Assembly: GCF_047495875.1 (NCBI RefSeq)
Contig: NC_092458.1
Coordinates: 107,696,227 to 107,760,226 of the forward strand
DNA from: Pithys albifrons albifrons
Taxonomy: Eukaryota > Chordata > Aves > Passeriformes > Thamnophilidae
Direction of reading: 5' to 3'
DNA: 64,000 nucleotides
The translations under genes were made by a program, and so were the position numbers. The notes under the pieces are model-generated. The model ran no database searches. It was not told where the DNA came from and saw only the letters and a list, made by a program, of their open reading frames with translations. Every line of letters begins with the position of its first letter. Positions within the stretch are counted from its first letter, which is position 1. Below, piece by piece: positions 1 to 13,672 of the stretch.

Positions 1-1106
1 GGCCTCAATGATTGTATTAATACTAATGGTTCTTGATTGATCAGCTTCACAGCACTTATGATTTCCTTTTTGTTAATTTCAAGTACCCTTCCAGTTGCCC
101 CTCTATTCATTGGAGACTATCCAACCTCTTTTCTTTGCAGAGCTTGTTCTGTACCCCCTGCTCACACTTGTCAGCCTTCTATGTTTTTATTACTTGTAGC
201 ATATGATTTTTTCAGGCAGCATAGCCAGAATTGCATTCAGTAATTACAGTGTGGGCACACCAAAGATCTACAAACAGTTTAATACATCTCTGTTTATACC
301 CAGACTCCTTCCCCAATAACTCCCAACAATCTGTTTGCCATCCTGACTGCTATGGGTAACAGCTAAATCAAATCCAGCATTGTGTATGTTTGGGTGTTTT
401 GGGGTATTTTTATTAGCCTTCATTCATATTTATTGATAGTGAATTGTAATTGCTATGGTAACTAACACCCACTAAATCCATTTGATCTTTCTGGACTCTT
501 CAGTTTTTTGCATATAGTTTCAACTTGGACCATGATAAATAATTTTGTATCATCTGCATGCTCTGGCATCTTTCTTCTAGTTATTTTCTCATGGCACATG
601 AATGGAATGGAATAAAGCATGTGGAATATAATGAATGGGACACATACCCACAACAAGGAGAAGGTGATGGCTATTAGACATGAACACTTTTTTCTGAAGC
701 CGTCATCTTAAATCACCCCTTGCCAACCCCACTTGCACATGGCATTTCCTTGCCTGTGTTTGAGGAGTGCAGTTCTGTGGAGTTACTTATCATGCCAGGA
801 GGGGTTTTACAGATTTAGATTCTACACTTCTTTTTTTCCAGCTTGAAAATATGGCATAAAGAAACTGCTAGGGAGAGGCAAGCCTGTAATGGGTGATCTA
901 GAATTAGCAGCATATCCTACAGCTCATTCAGGATTGCTCTTTATGTTATGCCACTCCCAGGGATTATTGTGGTTTATGATCCATCCTTTGTTGCTCTATA
1001 AAGGTATGCAATCATACCTGAATGTGGTCAGAGCTGTGTGAGGCTATGCTAGAAAACATATGGTAGTGGATGCTGAAATGATAATAATATTTAAACATTT
1101 CTCCTC
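1..1106. other. Intergenic DNA, no gene seen
   Basis: AT-rich unique-looking sequence. Open frames here are short, have no recognisable protein content and lack exon-like borders. I see no interspersed repeat that I can name. Confidence 0.6.
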
Positions 1107-1470
1107 CGTATGTATGTATGTATGGCCAAACTTCGCAAACAAAGATCTGGGAAGGGCTCTCCCCACGTGGGTGTGCCCTTCCAGCCTGCGCAGTGGATTC
1201 TTTAGGTGAGGCACAGCGTGCGCAGAACTGGCCCCACCATTTAAGTCCCAAGGTCTATCTGCCACGGCCGAGCGAGCTTGGACAGTGACAGTGAAGTCCT
1301 CAGGACTGTCACAGCGCCTGGTACTAACCGCGGCTGACCCTGCTGAGCATCCGAGATCGGATGGCAGGGAGGCATTGAACTGCCCGGTACGGTCTCCACT
1401 GAGACTTGAACTCACAACCTTGTGATCGAGTCCAGAGTGCTCACCATTAACACCACGGGCGGTTTCCCCC
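1107..1470 (-). mobile_element. Composite tRNA/5S SINE with RTE-like tail
   Basis: Read on the minus strand, the element starts with a tRNA-like head (about 1,387-1,465). It contains GTGGTGTTAATGGTGAGCAC, close to the D-arm/A box of a tRNA-Gln-type gene, and GAGTTCAAGTCTC, a B-box match. Next comes a segment (1,318-1,364) that resembles the internal promoter region of 5S rRNA: GATCTCGG, GCTCAGCAGGGTC and GGTTAGTAC occur in the 5S order and spacing, about 35 of 44 bases matching by eye. About 170 bp of unassigned GC-rich body follows. The 3' end reads GAAGTTTGGC and then repeated CATA units, a microsatellite tail like those of RTE-clade LINEs rather than the ATTCTRTG tail of CR1. I see no exact target-site duplication, although AT-rich similarity is present on both sides. 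It is probably an RTE-mobilised SINE. The family name is not established from sequence alone. Confidence 0.72.
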
Positions 1471-4400
1471 TGTATCAGAAATATTAACAACTCAATTGTT
1501 TTCTAATATCTCAAGCCTAGGCATCACCCTTTTGCCTCTTTCTCACTTTTATTTGCTTATTTAAATAATTTTAAACCTATAAGTAGAAACAATCCATGCT
1601 GCCTGAACTAGTGTGCTTCACATAGACTTCACCAGAATTTAATTTGTTAAATTCATAGGAAATTTCTGTAGAAAGTTTGATACAGTATCTCCAGATACTG
1701 ACTAGCATATCTGAGTACTTCTGTGCTCTGCTAAGGTATAAGAAAAGAGAACCTGGAATGGATGAATTTTATTTTTAGGTGTGAAAGATAATACTTCTTC
1801 TGTTTATCCACTCCCTCTAAAATAAGTTTGCATTGCTCATATAATGATCTTTTCTAATGTGGTCCTTACAGATCCATCCTTATTGATGATTTTATTGACT
1901 TTTGCAAATGGGGCTTCTCCATTCTGTTACTAACTTTAAAAACCAGTATCATTCCAGGAATTTCATCTCTCCCAGAAATGGGTGGTTGTGTTCTCTCAGA
2001 GTGCACGGTAAGAAGTGATGGCTTCACTTCTTCAGATAGCTCTGCACAAAAGTGTAGGAATAGTAATACTGGCTGAGATCCAAGCTCCTTCTCTTCTGGC
2101 AATATCCTATGTAAAATGCTTTTAAGGAAGATTATAATAACCTAACAGATGGCTTGTGTAGGATAATCTGACACTGATCGCTTATACTTAAAGGTTGTTT
2201 TAAACCCAGACATGTAATTTATTTCACCATTTTTATTACTATTATTTATCATAACAAAATATTATTTTCTGAATAGATGTCTCTGAATCGTGTGTTCCTG
2301 ATGTCAGCAGCAATCAGTTCTTCAGTCAGATAATATGTCTTTATGAAAAAAACATTTTTGGTTTTGCTTTTTTATTCTCATGCTACCATGTGAGAAACTT
2401 CGTATGTCATCATTATTTCATACACAATTACTGTGACAGCTGTGATTCCTCTTTCCTCAGCAGCAAACAATCTCACACCTTTTCAATCTTGACATCTCTT
2501 CCAGATTCATGATCATTCTTATCATTTTTCTCAAAGTTCATGATCTATCCCTAAATACCTGATTTCAAAATGTTTCCAGATGAATTTTAACTCCTGCCAG
2601 TAAGTATAAAATTGCTTTTCTGTCCTCCATATTCATATCTTCTTTCTATCCCTGGCACACCTTTAAGCAACGTTAAATGAAGCTGAATGAGTGTGAAAAA
2701 TAATAGCTGTTGGGAATTAGAAGGCCTAAATTTGATTACTTCCTGTTGATCAAATCATAAACTCTCCTATAACACTACCTGCAAAACAGGGATAAGAACA
2801 GTTCCTTGCTCACAGAATAGTGAATACAGACACAAGAACTCAAATGATCTAAATACCTCAAGAAATCCTCTCAAATATATAATGTTACAGAAATCTGTAT
2901 TCAGGCAGTGCAGTGGCTTGAATCTAATTGTTTCCTGGGAAAATACAAAATATAATAGAATTTGACGTATAAAATTTCCAAGAATCTGACTACGTTCCCT
3001 TCATTACAGACATATACAGAAAAAAACCCTTTGAAGTTAAAGTAGGACAAATAATCATTCCATCTTACCAGAATAACTGGAGCATTAAGATTATGGCATG
3101 ACGATTATCTAGGCAACACAATAAAATACGGGCCTCCTCCTCACCTCATAAGAGTTCCTTCAAAAAGAAGTAATAGATGATGAAGTTAATAAACAAGAGC
3201 TTTTGTTGTGAAGAGCTTTTGGTTGAAAAAGAAGAAAAAAACCAAAACAACCTAAACCTTTACTCATTGTTCACCTAATTTCTAGAGGATGTTGCTTATT
3301 CTTCTTAAGGGAAGGCTCCACACTTTTTCCTAAGGGTATCTCTGGGCCACACAGCACTGCTGGTTCTGGAATTGCCACTGAGTATTCCTTACTTGGCCAT
3401 CGTTTGACCAGCTCATAGTCCAGGATCTTGTTAACCTTTGTGAGACACAAGTTTAAGGCAAAATGCATAAAAATAAGAATGGCTATGACTTAGACAAGAT
3501 AAAAAGGCCATGGTTCACCTTGCAGATGTATAACACACCAGAAAAGACATATGGTGGTTCCTCTGCTGCAATCATAACTGACATGTCTTATATAATTAGT
3601 TTTATGTTAATCAGACAATATTCATTTTTCTTATAGTACCTATTTGCTAGAAAAAGAGACTTTTGTGGTTTGGTTACAGTGTTGATTGTGTTTTCATGGA
3701 TGGTCAAATTATCTTTTATAATTTATCCTCTCTTTAATATGGGTTTTTAATTGTTATCCTCTGTCTTGGTCACTTAGTAGAGTAGCCTTAACCTATTCTG
3801 GTTCTTTGTGACCATAAATGTCACTACAACTTTCTACATAGTTACTGTTTGAGTGTCCAAAACTGATTCATTCCCTCATATCTGTTAGTGGGTTTTCATT
3901 CCATCTTCAGATGTATTTTGAAATCTCAACACCATTTCTTCAGACTTGAGTTATCCAAATCTGAAGAGCTGTTCATCTTGGCTTGTAAGAAGCTGTGTGC
4001 ATTAATGTTAAGCAGTTGTATCTGATGCTGCTTTCTTCAGAAACATAAGCAAAGTTTTCACAGTGTCTTTATTTCACCAGTGCCATCTCCTCGGCTCTTT
4101 GTTCTAGGAGCTGAATCTAAGTTACACTTGGTCAAAGTTGGCCAGGGTGACTTAGTCTGTAGGTAGAGGAAAAAGAAGTTTTGTTCTGTCTCTGTGATGT
4201 CCATGAATTCTCCTTAGCTTTGGGATCTGGTGGTTTAGACTTCCTGCTTTGCTTTTTGTTGCCTTATTAAGGTGCCACAAATGTCCCTGCACTAAACAGC
4301 ATTTTAATGAATTCTTTTTTTCAAATTGATGTCTGTGGTTATCAATGAGTTCTGTGAGGTAGATTTTAACACTTCAACAATGCAGAACTTCTACCAGCCA

Positions 4401-5590
4401 TAGGTAAGACTTCAACACAAATGTTTGAAAGTTACAAGCAGATGGAAAAAAAAGAGCCTTTATATTAGAAATACTTCTCCAGGCTTTACTATAGCTTGTA
4501 TTGTGTGAGTCAGCTATAATTCTATTAGCAATAAGACACTGCAGGGAGTGTATTTCCAAGAAATTATTATACTTGGGTGATTAAAGTAATTCTAAATATG
4601 ATCTTGTCCCATATAACACTGCCAGAGGCATGTTGTAATCTTACAGAAGTGTATTGCTTGTCGCATCTCATTGCTTAATTATAAAATGTACACAGTAAAT
4701 ATTCTGTAGATAGGAAATGAAAACTCATGGAACTGATACTAAAATACCCTCAGGTATTACATTATAAAATAAAATGTAAAGTATGACTCTGTGTTCTAGC
4801 CAAAATATCGTCTTCAATTCTCTAACAAAATAAGCAAGTAATCAGTTGCATTCATAGGTCTATTTATTTGGAAGCCGTACAAGATGGAAAGATTATTATA
4901 TCACATAAAAGTACACCTTTTTTCTTTTTTTTCTACTTTCTTCCTGTGTTACTAGAAGCTTTTCATGTTAATGAAAAGCAGTCCAATCAATACCCAGTGA
5001 TTTTCCTCAAAGATTCTTTCTCTCTGTATAGCAAAACTTAAATCTGATTCAGAACAGGTACATGAAATTCACCTCTATTTCTTTCTAGTTTGTTTGTTGT
5101 TTTTTTTTTTCAGAACTGAGATTCAAACTTCTTCTCTTAAAGGAAATTAAAAATGACTTATGTAGCCATAGATGGTATAGTCTTGTTGCAGGTTTTCTTC
5201 ATTCTGAGGATAAGATTATTATCAAAATTCAGTGCTGGGGAAAAAAGAAAAATAACAGAATCCTGAAGGAAATACATGAACTGGCAATCATTTCTGCCAT
5301 TGTAGGATATCTCTATGCAAGAAATTTCATTTATGACATAATAAAATCTATAATCATAGAAGCGTCTCGGGCCTGATCAGAAGCTGACTGGAATAAATAG
5401 AGCCAACCATGAGTTAGTTCGGTTCAAACTTAAAATATTGTGAGTTTATTTAGCATTTTAAAAACATATATGTTTTTTTCAATGCAGCAGTTTATAAGAT
5501 TTTGGATCTATACTTGTATTTGCTTAAAAATTGTGGAATAAAGCAAGAATTTGCCTACACAAAACTTAAAACATTAATAATTGACGTACA
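1471..5590. other. Intergenic DNA, no gene seen
   Basis: AT-rich sequence with frequent stops in all frames and no recognisable coding exon or interspersed repeat. Short A-rich and T-rich tracts occur (for example near 3,230 and 4,915-4,935). Confidence 0.55.
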
Positions 5591-5700
5591 GAGCATTTTC
5601 TAGGGATTAATAACCAGCTGGGAGAGCTGATGGCCTGAGGCAAAGCCAAGGGCCATTACCCCCTGGCTGGTTATTAAATCCCCAGGGAATTCCCAATGCC
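5591..5700. repeat. Long imperfect palindrome, MITE-like
   Basis: The left arm (about 5,593-5,640) and right arm (about 5,645-5,699) are imperfect reverse complements. AGGGATTAATAACCAGC pairs with GCTGGTTATTAAATCCC, and inner GATGGCC pairs with GGCCATT. The two arms meet at a short spacer around 5,641-5,645, so a single strand could fold into one hairpin of roughly 50 bp per arm. This resembles a palindromic DNA-transposon derivative or one of the old palindromic repeats seen in amniotes. I cannot name the family, and no transposase is nearby. Confidence 0.6.
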
Positions 5701-8700
5701 AAGGTCAGGATTGCTATTACAACCCTTTTTTAACAAAGTAAAAAAAAAAAAAAAAGAAAAAAGAAAAATCTGCTTCATTTTATTTCATCCTTTTCAATAA
5801 TTTGTTTGAAAATGCATCATGTAATATGGACACAATGACATTGGTGTTTGGACGTTTCTAGGGTTCTAACACAAACCCCTTCAGTATCAACTCAAATTCT
5901 CCTATTTTTTCCTGATAGCCTCTGGATCAGGCCCTGTCTACAGGCAGCAATCAAAATGCTTTTCAAATATCTAGTACATTGTCAAGGTTAGTTTGTATTA
6001 ATAAAGAAAAAAAAATCATTTTAAGTTAGTTAGGAAGAAACATGCAAACCCCAATATTGGTTGGGGAAAAAATGTAGGTAAGTAAGAAGTGCTTATTGTA
6101 AAATAAGAGATAATATGTTATAGTCAAATGTCTGTTCAGGCCATTACTGTACCTTGTGTACCAAATGACACATTTAATTGTGAGTGGATGTGATCTACGG
6201 TGCAACACACAGCAATAAAGTGTAGGATAGTCAGGAAGAGAATGCAATCAGTACTCTATATGCAAATGCCAGCAAGCTATTAGGAAAATCAGCTACTTGG
6301 TAAAACAAGGCTGGCATCAGAGAAGGAAGGGGGAAACAGTCATATTTTATTGTCAATAGAAGTGGTGAAAGCATGCAGATTAGATTAGAACTAACCTAAT
6401 TGGAGATATGGGTGGTTTGCAGTACAGTAGGGGGAACAGGCGTTAATTTGTGTCATGCTACACCATGTCACTACCACTTGAAATTCCATTGGGCAATATT
6501 AATTCAAACAGAGGTCTAGGCTGCTAATAAATGAGGTAAATTGAGTCAATTACTAATTTCATGCTTTTCTGATTTTTGGTTTTGATAGATAATATTCACA
6601 ATTTAATGCACTGTCCTCTGAGATCTTTGCCACTTATGAAGAACATGTGTTCATAGAATTATTTATAGTATTCATGTTGATAAACATTGCCCATGTACCC
6701 AGAGCAACAGGACAAAGGAGACAAAGAGAGCCAGGTTTTATCTGCCTTTTCCTCTTGATTGAAATCTTTTATTATTTGTGATATGACTTTCTTGCCTTCA
6801 GGCAGATCTTCACTTCCTTCTTGTCATTTTTTTTTCTTATCATTCAGTGGTACAACAAAGTCTTCATTCATGTGACTGCACTGACACTTCCCTGTCAATG
6901 TCTTATCACTGCTTTAAGCAGTTGAGAAAAATATTTTGTACCAGTGAAGGCAGAGAGAAGCAGCTTTTACACCCCTCTGTTGCAGGAGGGACCCCAAAGC
7001 TCATCCTGAATCCCACTGTCAAATATGCATTGTCTGGATTGCTCCCATTTTTTCAAGACAGAGCTTTTAATAAAGGACTGGCTCTACCACTACACTTTTG
7101 CTCCAGTGCAGCCTGTGGCTGATAAGGCAGGAGCCACACAATCAGCTCCAGCAGCTCACCTCCTGCACTGCCCAGGGAGCACTCTGTGATCCACTGGCTC
7201 ACTTTCAAGTGTTGGATGCACTCCCAGAAAACCACTCCTAACAGAGTCTCTCCTGCTCTATCAGCATAATGTAAAACCTGATACCTCTGTTAGGGAAAGA
7301 CAAAGCAGAATAAACATGATGGCAGGGTTTTGATCTCTCTGGCAGAATTTCTTTCTGCTATATCTTCTTACTGAAATAGCATGTTATTTATTATTGCTAA
7401 CTGAACTCACCACCTTTTAGATCAAGATGTGCATCACCTACTGTCACTTCTTTCTCTTTCTCATAAATTCATGTCAATCACTTAGGAAAGTTAATGACAA
7501 GGACATAAGGAAACACTACCACCACCCCTCAAAAAATAATAATAATTAAAAAAAAAAAGCAGAAACCTTAATACAAACTACTTAATGGGGACTGTTATTG
7601 GAAGAAATACCAGTACAGGAAACACATGCACCAAGACAATCTTCCTTCTTGCTTCTATGAAGCAAGCTCAGTATTTCTCCTTTCCTTTTACCTTTCTATT
7701 TTTATTTAAATTTAAATTTATAATCTAAACTTACTTAAATGACTTTTAAAAGATTATTTTACAGGTTTATCTTTGTCAATTTTTACATCTTCCTCAGTAG
7801 GTTATGTTCTAGTCTAGTTTCAGTGTGTATAGAAGTTCATTGTTTTTCAAAACCTTTGATGTGCTCAGCAGAGAATGAATTTTGAGAGATAATGAGGGTA
7901 AATTAAACTGAAGTAACCTTCAATACATACACAAATATTGTGGTAATCACGCTGATAGAAAAGGAAGTACAGAAAAGCGCAGAGGCAGCTGAATGACAGT
8001 TAAATGATCTGAAGCCAAATGATCTGAAGCCACACAGTCCCATCTTTCATGGTTCAGTACAGGTCATTGGGTGAATTTTATTTTTCACACTAACCTTTGT
8101 CTGGATTTGTAAAATGAGTATTCATGGCTATATCTTGAAGAGAGGTTTAAAGTTCCTACATCTTATGAACATAAATACAGCTCTCAAAGCTATGTATCTA
8201 TTCCTTTCAGCCAGAACTCATATCTTTTTAATGTTGCCATTTCATGACTCCAGACATTTTGGATCAAGCTTTTCATTTTTATTTTTCAGTAAAAAAGTAA
8301 TAAAGAATTGCCTCTTTGAATACTGGCTTTATTCTGAATATAAGAGAAAAATGCATAGATTATTAAATTCCTACCAATATTTGGTATTGTGTTTCACTTT
8401 TTGAGGGTTTTCAGGAGCAGTCTTTTCCCTCAAACTGTTCCCACAGAATTTAAACCTGCAATTTCAAACTAGTCTGCTAATATCTTTAGAACTATCCTTT
8501 GCTTTATGACTTACTAAAGTGTACAATATACAAACATATTTTTACATCACAGGAGTGTCTTTATACTTATGGGTGGGGAAAAAAAATCCCTTGACTTTTA
8601 GGTGAAATATTAGTCTTTATATCGAGATAAAATGAACATGGCAACTTCCTAATATTAATACTAACCTATTAGTATGTATAACGTGAATATCTCATCAACT

Positions 8701-10342
8701 ACTCATTCTCTAAGTTGATAAACCAACAATGAGTGTATCATTCTGTAAAACACTGTAAGCCTTTAAGTGCAGGAGAGAGGCACTGGAACTGAATTATGAA
8801 ACAGATTGGTTCTCTGCTAGATTTGTACTTTGCATGTTTGGGAGGATATTAACCTCAAGATGGGAGTTGTGTGCCCCCTAATTACACACTCAGTTATTTT
8901 GAAAAGCTTTTAATCGGACTTTCACATAACAGTGGACATGAAAAACATACAGATAAAAAGGGGCCATGCCTTTGAATTTACATGGGCAAATAGTACTTGC
9001 AAGCCTTCAGCAGTAATTTTTTCTGTTGACATTGTAGATGTGAGGTTTGTGCCTGGGTCAATAACCTCCTTGTTTCAAGAAAAATGGCTTCTCTTTCTGA
9101 AATGTTTAACAGACAGTGGAGGAGATTAAACAGAAGCTCTTACATAATCTTTTCATTTGTATGTTAAGAAGAGATGGACAGGATGCATATAGAATGGTAT
9201 CTGTGAAATTTTTACCAAAGCTATCATTGCAATAGAAATCTGAGAATAAATTACTTTTACATTACCGTCATTCACATATTTTTTTTTTTAAGTTTAGCAG
9301 GTTAAAGTCTTGGCTTAAGCCTTTTCAATGAATTAAAAGCATTAAGGAGGAGATAAATACAATGGGTGCAAATCCATTTTACTGCTGAAATTATTGTCTT
9401 ACCAGCTCAGTAGGAAATACTCTCCTGCCATTGCTGCAGGACTCATCAGAAGAAATTCTGGCTGTACTGAAATTAAGGGAAAGGCTTCCTTTGATGTCAG
9501 TGGGGACAGGATTACATCTTGGTCTTTGCCACCATGGATGCTAATTTTAACCCTCAGGAGAAGTGTATTCACCAGTGTCCTCAAAGCAGAGCTTTGCAGT
9601 ATTAATTACAGACTCTCTGCTCTCCAGCAGAGCACTTTCCCCCCTGCCAATTCTGAATGCAAATAAATAAAATCTAAGTAAAGAATCATGAAATCTGTCA
9701 TCATTTTTGCTCCTCCGATACCTCTAGTAGAAGAATAATGTTAGGTGGCCAGTTTGTGTTAGGTGGCAAGCATTTTTATGAAATGAGATTCACTGTAAGT
9801 TATCACAATTAATAGATTTCTAAGAAAGTATATTTATCACCTGCTTAAGAAAAGAAGTCCTAATAGGCATGACCACGAAAGATATGTCATTTTTATTTGA
9901 GAAATGTTAGACTTATAACCAACAATTTGCTGGTCTGAAGTGCAAATGTAGATTTGAATATCAAATACCACGTCTTAACAGGAATTTAGAAGTTTAACTC
10001 TTGGCACAGTGGTTCATGGTCATTTGTTGCTGTTCAAAATAAGACTTTTCCCTGTACAGTGAGAGATATTGCAAGTCTACCGATGGTACATCAACAGCTG
10101 CTGCCATCAGGCTTCCACTGAAGTGTTCACAAAGGAGTACAATTGCAACCTGTAGTGAATGGTGACTTAAAAAGCTACCTATTTAACTGCTCTAAGTTGC
10201 AAGCCATGCTCTGAAGTATAACAAAAATGTGTGTAATGTATACTGTCCATCTACAATTGCTCTTGCCTTGGAAAGTATGTCAATGCCTCAGAGAAACACT
10301 GATCTGCACAGCAAATGTATTAAGGACTAAATTTTTTAAATA
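5701..10342. other. Intergenic DNA, no gene seen
   Basis: Mostly AT-rich unique sequence with an A-rich tract at 5,740-5,767. A more GC-rich block at about 6,945-7,260 keeps one frame open (6,847-7,122) and contains AATAAA. It could be an old repeat, but I cannot assign it. A 15-bp unit is tandemly doubled at about 8,005-8,034. No exon is supported. Confidence 0.5.
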
Positions 10343-10442
10343 TCAGAGAAAGGTTTGGTTTGGAAGGCACCTTCAAAGACCATCCAGTGCAACCCCTCTG
10401 CCACAGACAAGGATATCTTTCACTGGACCAGGCTGCTCATGT
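10343..10442 (-). mobile_element. CR1 LINE 3'-end fragment
   Basis: Antisense CR1 tail region. The plus strand reads GGTTTGGTTTGGAAGGCACC, then ACCATCCAGTGCAACCCC and CACTGGACCAGGCTGCTCA, the reverse complement of the usual CR1 3' untranslated region. The element is truncated at its 5' end, which lies on the right here, and diverged. Confidence 0.8.
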
Positions 10443-13400
10443 TGGCTTGTGCTTGCTATGGAGATGTTGATTAATGTAACGTGTAAAGTGTGTGTACAGA
10501 TGCCCTTCTCTGACCAGAATAAGAATGAAATGCTGTATGAAATAGTAGATAAAATGTTACTAGCAATATTGGCTACTTCTCTTATTTTAGTCTATATTTT
10601 GGACATAAATAGTATCTAGATTTTACCAAAGCCCTTAGGGGTGAAGAGAGAACTTCCCTCCCTTATAACAATTAAAAACCAACCAGTGGTCCAGTAGATT
10701 TAGTGATACGAGTCATAACTTTAACTCAGGCAGTTTTGTGGACAGCCTGGAGATGCAGATGGCTCTGGCATATGATCGTGAAAGTGATGTAAATCATTTC
10801 TCATTGAATCGTAGCATCCCAAGCTGTTACCATTTAATTGTTCAGTTTATACAACAGTAAATGCCAGGAGAAAAATTTGAACCACTGGATGATCATTCTG
10901 TGAGGTGCTTCTTTTTTATCAGCTGCAGATTGTTTCAACAGTTAACTTCTGTCCCTGAAGGTCATGAACTGTTTCACCACCTCGTTTGGCATGTTTCTGT
11001 CAGTCTTGGTGTCTTCACAGTTTCGATTTTTTTTTTTGTATAGTTTTCTTTATCTCTCTGATGCAAAGCTAGTAAAATGTTTAAACTTCCTCTTCAGACT
11101 GAAGTAAGTTTATTTTCCTTAATCTGGGCCTCTCTACTCTCCCAGTGTGACAGCTCAAAATAATCTCCTAACACTCCCTAACCAGTACATTTAGGCAGGA
11201 TTGAAAACTTCTATTTGTCTACAAGCTGAGAGTTGTATTATAAAGTGGTAGGAAAAAATATTAGTAATATTTCCTTACCAGGGCAAGGTAGGTAGGTTTA
11301 TGCAGACAGGTAAGTCTTCATATATTCTACTATAAAAAAACTCATATTTTTAGAAAACATATGATTCCTGGATGGTTTCCTTCTTTTCTGCTCATCTCCC
11401 ATTCTTCTAGTTGCACTTTCTCTCTAAGAGCAGAATATTCTTTTGGTATTGAGAAGAAGGACATATTTTCCTGTGTGTTTGTACCATGCATATTCTGCAC
11501 ACTTGAGATCTGTGTGACACAAAAGAATGCATTTATTTAACTGTAAGTCACACAACTGGATCCTAAGGAATATGCTGGCTAACATGCCTTTAGTGTGCAG
11601 CAAACATAAAAGTATATGATGCAATTAATTAGGAACATATTGGAAATACCTTTGTGACTGGTGGATTTAAATGGCAATGAAAAGATTAGCTCCTTGGTCA
11701 AGCATCTTAACTTAATGACAAATGTTGCCATGGAACAGTATTAAATACTCTGACAAGCATGCTGGCAGTTCTAGAATAATGCTTTAGATGCATCTAAAAA
11801 ATACACTGGTTGGGCTGCAGGAAAGTGAGGCCTGAGAGAAATGGAACACAAGGAAATATAAGTAAAAAATTAAGAGATGCATTAACTTTTGAACTTGGCT
11901 CCTACTGCAAGAGGAATAGGCAAAACTACTAATAGTATAGTCCTGAAACCATAGTTCAGAGAGCCTCTAAGTGGTTGAATTTAGAAACAGAATTGAAGTC
12001 CAGGTTATTCTGTTTATAGCAACTATAGGAAAGCATTGCAAAGCAGAATGCTACTGCAGCACTTTGGTTTTGCCATTCCTTATTTCCTCTAAAAGTTCTG
12101 TCATCCCATTTGTTCTATTTGTAGATGTCTTTATTTCCAGGCCTTAGTGGGCCACAAGATGTGCTCATCCTACTGATACCTAAAAGAATCATAGGTTTAA
12201 CTGAGGAGATAGGAATTTGGTTGTAATTGGGTCCACAAACTTCAAATTAAAAATGGTTAAAGCTGTCATGGATCTGTGTATCAAACAATGAGGAGAAGGA
12301 CAATGTACTTTTCAGAATATGTAGTCACATCAAAAAGGCTAATAGAGTACAAAGGAATTATCTTAAATCAGTGGTGCTGAAGAGACTTACACTCTCATAA
12401 CTTCCTCCCTTCACAGTAGTAATAAAAATACCTTGGTATTCTTATTCAGACACAAGACCTTAGTGTGAAGAAAAATAAGGAAAGAAAGAGAATTAAAATT
12501 TGGAATAGAACTCCATTCTCCATAAGAAATCCAGATTGGAATGTTGGACAATGCCAGTAGTAACAGAGTTCTGGCTGCAAAACAGTCAATTTATTGACTC
12601 ATTAACAGTTCACAAAATTTAGCGCATTCCTCTGTTTCTTGTCGCTGGTAAACATATGCTCTGAATTTATAGTGGGATCTGCAGTACCATTCCATAAATA
12701 TTAAAAATAGTTTTGTGATCATTGCAATGAATGTGTTTCAAACCACAGTGGAATTCTGATCTTAAATAAAAGATTTTCAAATTGTGTCAGACAAGTTCAC
12801 ATGATTCATGACCTACTGAACTCACTGAAACAATCCGGAATGCAACTCAATGAAAGCCTTCATGAACACCTTTTTTCCCAGAATCTAAAAGCAATTTCTG
12901 ATCATAAACTTAATTCTAGATGTGTGGATTAAATTTGCTATTGCTCAGTGTAGTGTATCAAAAATGAAACCAGAGAAAGGGCGTTCCCAGGATACTGATA
13001 AACAAATGTGATGATTGTAGATCATTTCAGTATAAAACAGCATTAAGACATAACCACCATTTTATCTAGTAATAAATAGAGTCTGGTATGTCTGTTCCTG
13101 CCAGATTCCTATAATTTTACTTATGTTGAAAAATGGTCTTTAGTTTGAGTATGGGAATTAGAACTTGACACACAAGTTTTAAAAGTCTGTCATAAGTACA
13201 TATTGACAAGGGAGTTAATTAATGAACTGAATTAATTACTATATTTCTGTTCTTTTTTAATACGTGTAGTAATAGATATAAGAACAGCTCAACAATTAAC
13301 ACAAGAAGCAGATAGTTCCATAATGTGAGCATTTACTTTTTCTTTTCATCAGAAACGTGGTATAGAAATTGTTGATGCCAGAAAAAGAGAATCTCCTTTT

Positions 13401-13672
13401 TTTTCCCCCTCTTCCTGTGAACTTATCTTGTTTACTGTATAATTCCCTTTTGCAAAAACTCTCTTGGAGTTAGGGTGTTCAACAATTTTTAGAGTAGCAT
13501 CAAATGTAGCTAACAGTTGACTCCACGTATAAAAATATGTGTTATTTCCTTAGTTGGAAGCTTTTTTTTTTTTTTGCTGTTCATTTTAATTTTAACTTGA
13601 TTTGACTTGATGAGGTTAAAAAGGAATAGAAAGCTGTACTTTTTATATTTAGACCTGATGCTTGTCATGGTT
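10443..13672. other. Intergenic DNA, no gene seen
   Basis: AT-rich sequence with no named repeat and no exon-like structure that I can support. The open frame at 10,227-10,619 spans the CR1 piece and its flank. It has no domain features and I treat it as chance. Confidence 0.5.

Noticed and set aside
1381..1402. Second 5S-like piece (GGAGACCG plus TACCGGG) suggesting a permuted 5S unit
   Set aside because: The match needs an internal gap and the same bases are better explained as the 3' acceptor end of the tRNA-like head.
1387..1465. tRNA gene on the minus strand
   Set aside because: The A and B boxes resemble tRNA-Gln, but the anticodon arm does not pair and the sequence continues into the SINE body, so it is a SINE head and not a functional tRNA.
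1044..1490. 148-codon open frame on the minus strand
   Set aside because: It lies within the SINE and follows its tRNA/5S parts, so it is not a protein gene.
10227..10619. 130-codon frame with a hydrophobic C-terminus
   Set aside because: It crosses a CR1 tail fragment and unique flank, has no exon borders and no recognisable domain.
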